Source: JABWCE01 sp964617955
GTDB lineage: Bacteria; Bacteroidota; Bacteroidia; NS11-12g; UBA9320
DNA length: 64,000 nt
Direction: 5' to 3'
NCBI GenBank assembly: GCA_964617955.1
Contig: CAZTXB010000011.1
Coordinates: 50,665-114,664, forward strand
Shown: piece by piece, positions 62,446 to 64,000 of the stretch
Layout: each line of letters starts with the position of its first letter
Position numbering within the stretch: position 1 is the stretch's first letter
Position numbers and translations under genes: made by a program
Notes under the pieces: generated by a model
The model's input: only the letters and a program-made list of their open reading frames with translations
What the model was told of the DNA's origin: nothing
Databases searched by the model: none

Positions 62446-63963
62446 TTATAGGGTTCTTACATATAATATGCATTCACACTTCTTCCCATTGCAAGAGTAT
62501 GTTATTACAATCTTGTACCCTGCCGAAGAATTTAATGTAACATTGAATGGGGACAATCCTATAATACTCTGACCTGTAATAAATGTATTTGCTTGCAAGT
62601 CGTATATTGAATAATTGTACCCTGTTAGTTTACATCCTTTAGGCATACATAAATCAAATGGGGTTACAGAAAATGTACTTCCCTTTTTGATCTTTATTGT
62701 TTTCCCACATTTTACTTTTTCTTGTTCACTATTATTAAAACTGATACCAAAAGTAGCCTCTTTATTACATTTGCAACTATCTGAGAGGGTTTTGACATAC
62801 ACTTTTAAAGTACAAGGAGGGCACAATTGAGTTCCACAAATTGGTGTAATTATTATGTCATGAGTGCCTATCGATAATACATTTGTAGAATAATTTGATG
62901 CTGCAAATTCAAGTCCATTATCAATTTGCCATTTATAAACGGGTTGACAATTAGGGTCATCAGGATTACAGGTATAATGAGGGGTTAGGATGTTTGAGCC
63001 CGCAGGAATTGCAGCTTCTCCACCACAGTTAATATATCCACCATTATAAGTTACGGCCTGTGTATTCCAATTTCCGCAATTGCAATCATCTCTATTAACA
63101 ATCACGCTAAAAGTACACTGCCCACAGGTAGATGTTCCACAAATCACTGTTATAGTTACAGAATGGGTGCCTATCGATAATGCATTTGTAGAATAAGTTG
63201 CGGCTGTAATTTGACCTCCGCCATCAATACTCCACTTATAAATGGGCTGACAAGTAAGGTTATCCGGATTACAATAATAATGTGGCGTTAAGGTGCTTGG
63301 GCCATCAGAGACATTAAGTGAAGCTACACCACCACAGTTAATATGTCCGCCGTTATACGTTACGGCCCCATCTGTATCCCAACTTCCGCAGTTGCAACCA
63401 TTTGGATCAATTGTTAAGGATAAAGTACATTGAGGCCCACAGCTCTCTTCCCCACAAATAGGTGTTATGATTATAGAATGAGTACCAGGTGATAATGTAT
63501 TTGTAGAATAAGTTGAGGCTGCGAATTGACCTCCGCCATCAATGCTCCACAAATAAGTTGCCTGACAGTCAGGTGTGTTAGGAGCGCAATTATAATGTGG
63601 CGTTAAAGTGTTTGAACCTGCTGGAATTGTGGCTCCGCCACCACAGGAAATTGAACCTCCAATATATGTTACAGCCCCACCTGTAACCCAACTCCCGCAA
63701 TTGCATGATTGTCCATGATATTGACATACCTTTGCTCTGTCAACGCACGGCACAGGGTAAGCCACATGGCTACAATAAGTTGGTGTAAAACCGCATGAAC
63801 CCCCTTGGGTCCAATTTTCAATATTCCAGCGAATGTCCCAGCCCGAACCTCCACATCCTTGATCGGTACCTGCCCCACCCATGATAACATCGGACCCAGA
63901 ACCGCCATCAAGAATGTCATTATCATCCCCACCTGACATAATATCGCTGTGCATGTTGCACAA
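62446..63963 (-). CDS. Cysteine-rich repeat protein with RTX motif (5' end disrupted or outside window)
   Basis: At most 505 residues. An N-terminal RTX-like calcium-binding stretch (GGDDNDILDGGSGSD, ~11-35) precedes four Cys-rich repeats of 103-104 residues beginning at C87, C190, C294 and C397. Each repeat contains CNCGSW/NW-like, TPHYxC, YKWSIDGG and STNxLSxGTHxxxIT elements; the fourth is diverged. An in-frame stop (63964-63966) lies just before the TTG at 63963, no signal peptide is visible, and RTX repeats rarely begin abruptly. The 5' part is therefore probably lost, frameshifted or beyond the window. No T9SS sorting domain at the C-terminus. Likely a secreted or surface protein. Confidence 0.6.
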   Translation of the reverse strand: MCNMHSDIMSGGDDNDILDGGSGSDVIMGGAGTDQGCGGSGWDIRWNIENWTQGGSCGFTPTYCSHVAYPVPCVDRAKVCQYHGQSCNCGSWVTGGAVTYIGGSISCGGGATIPAGSNTLTPHYNCAPNTPDCQATYLWSIDGGGQFAASTYSTNTLSPGTHSIIITPICGEESCGPQCTLSLTIDPNGCNCGSWDTDGAVTYNGGHINCGGVASLNVSDGPSTLTPHYYCNPDNLTCQPIYKWSIDGGGQITAATYSTNALSIGTHSVTITVICGTSTCGQCTFSVIVNRDDCNCGNWNTQAVTYNGGYINCGGEAAIPAGSNILTPHYTCNPDDPNCQPVYKWQIDNGLEFAASNYSTNVLSIGTHDIIITPICGTQLCPPCTLKVYVKTLSDSCKCNKEATFGISFNNSEQEKVKCGKTIKIKKGSTFSVTPFDLCMPKGCKLTGYNYSIYDLQANTFITGQSIIGLSPFNVTLNSSAGYKIVITYSCNGKKCECILYVRTL

Positions 63964-64000
63964 CTACCTGTACAAATAAACCACAAAATCGGTTATACTC

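Overview
The window is AT-rich chromosomal DNA from a member of the phylum Bacteroidota. Four things support this. There is a gldKLMN gliding/type IX secretion (T9SS) locus with a PorP/SprF gene. There are secreted proteins with type A and type B T9SS C-terminal domains. Several small families are typical of the phylum (DUF2480, an IPExxxVDY-like protein beside pyk, DUF721 near recF). Promoters match the Bacteroidota form TTG-N19/20-TAnnTTTG. I cannot name the genus. No tRNA, rRNA, CRISPR array or transposase was seen.

Layout: 1-1.4 kb is the 3' end of a CusA/CzcA-type RND pump. 1.5-5.4 kb is the most distinctive locus: a membrane class III adenylate cyclase, divergent from a family 2B encapsulin shell gene with an inserted cyclic-nucleotide-binding domain, followed by a terpene cyclase that is its probable cargo. 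5.5-12.5 kb holds ordinary genes (accC, ccmB-like, an L,D-transpeptidase, fumC, a coiled-coil/SPOR-like protein). 12.7-15.9 kb is a DUF1800/DUF1501 secreted pair. 16.1-19.4 kb is rplM-rpsI-rpsB-tsf-pyrH. 20-24.7 kb is a giant PKD-type T9SS protein. 24.9-29.6 kb is rbfA, a LolC/E-like permease, pth, an IPExxxVDY-like gene, pyk and DUF2480. 31.9-37.5 kb is gldN-M-L-K and porP on the minus strand, followed by a TonB-dependent receptor, rpe and a DUF721 gene.

41.2-43.4 kb is an accessory insertion. A VapBC-like toxin-antitoxin pair lies between the intact recF gene and a second, diverged copy of the recF 3' end. 43.4-59.7 kb is mostly core genes (pdhA, ribH, lplA, nth, a very large secreted TPR-CHAT protein, an M28 peptidase, rpsP-rimM-trmD, an exonuclease, hutH). 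59.7-62.3 kb is a second accessory region: an AbiEii-type toxin-antitoxin module whose toxin gene 3' end is duplicated around a DUF4143 ATPase gene. The window ends inside a cysteine-rich, RTX-bearing repeat protein.

The two results I rate highest are: (i) the encapsulin, terpene cyclase and nucleotide cyclase neighbourhood, which suggests a protein compartment linked to cyclic-nucleotide signalling; and (ii) two unrelated accessory modules 19 kb apart with the same insertion signature. In each, a target gene's 3' end is duplicated in direct orientation, the copies are identical at the gene-internal edge and diverged toward the stop codon, and there are no indels. This looks like single-crossover capture of small circular or donor DNA carrying a foreign 3' gene end.
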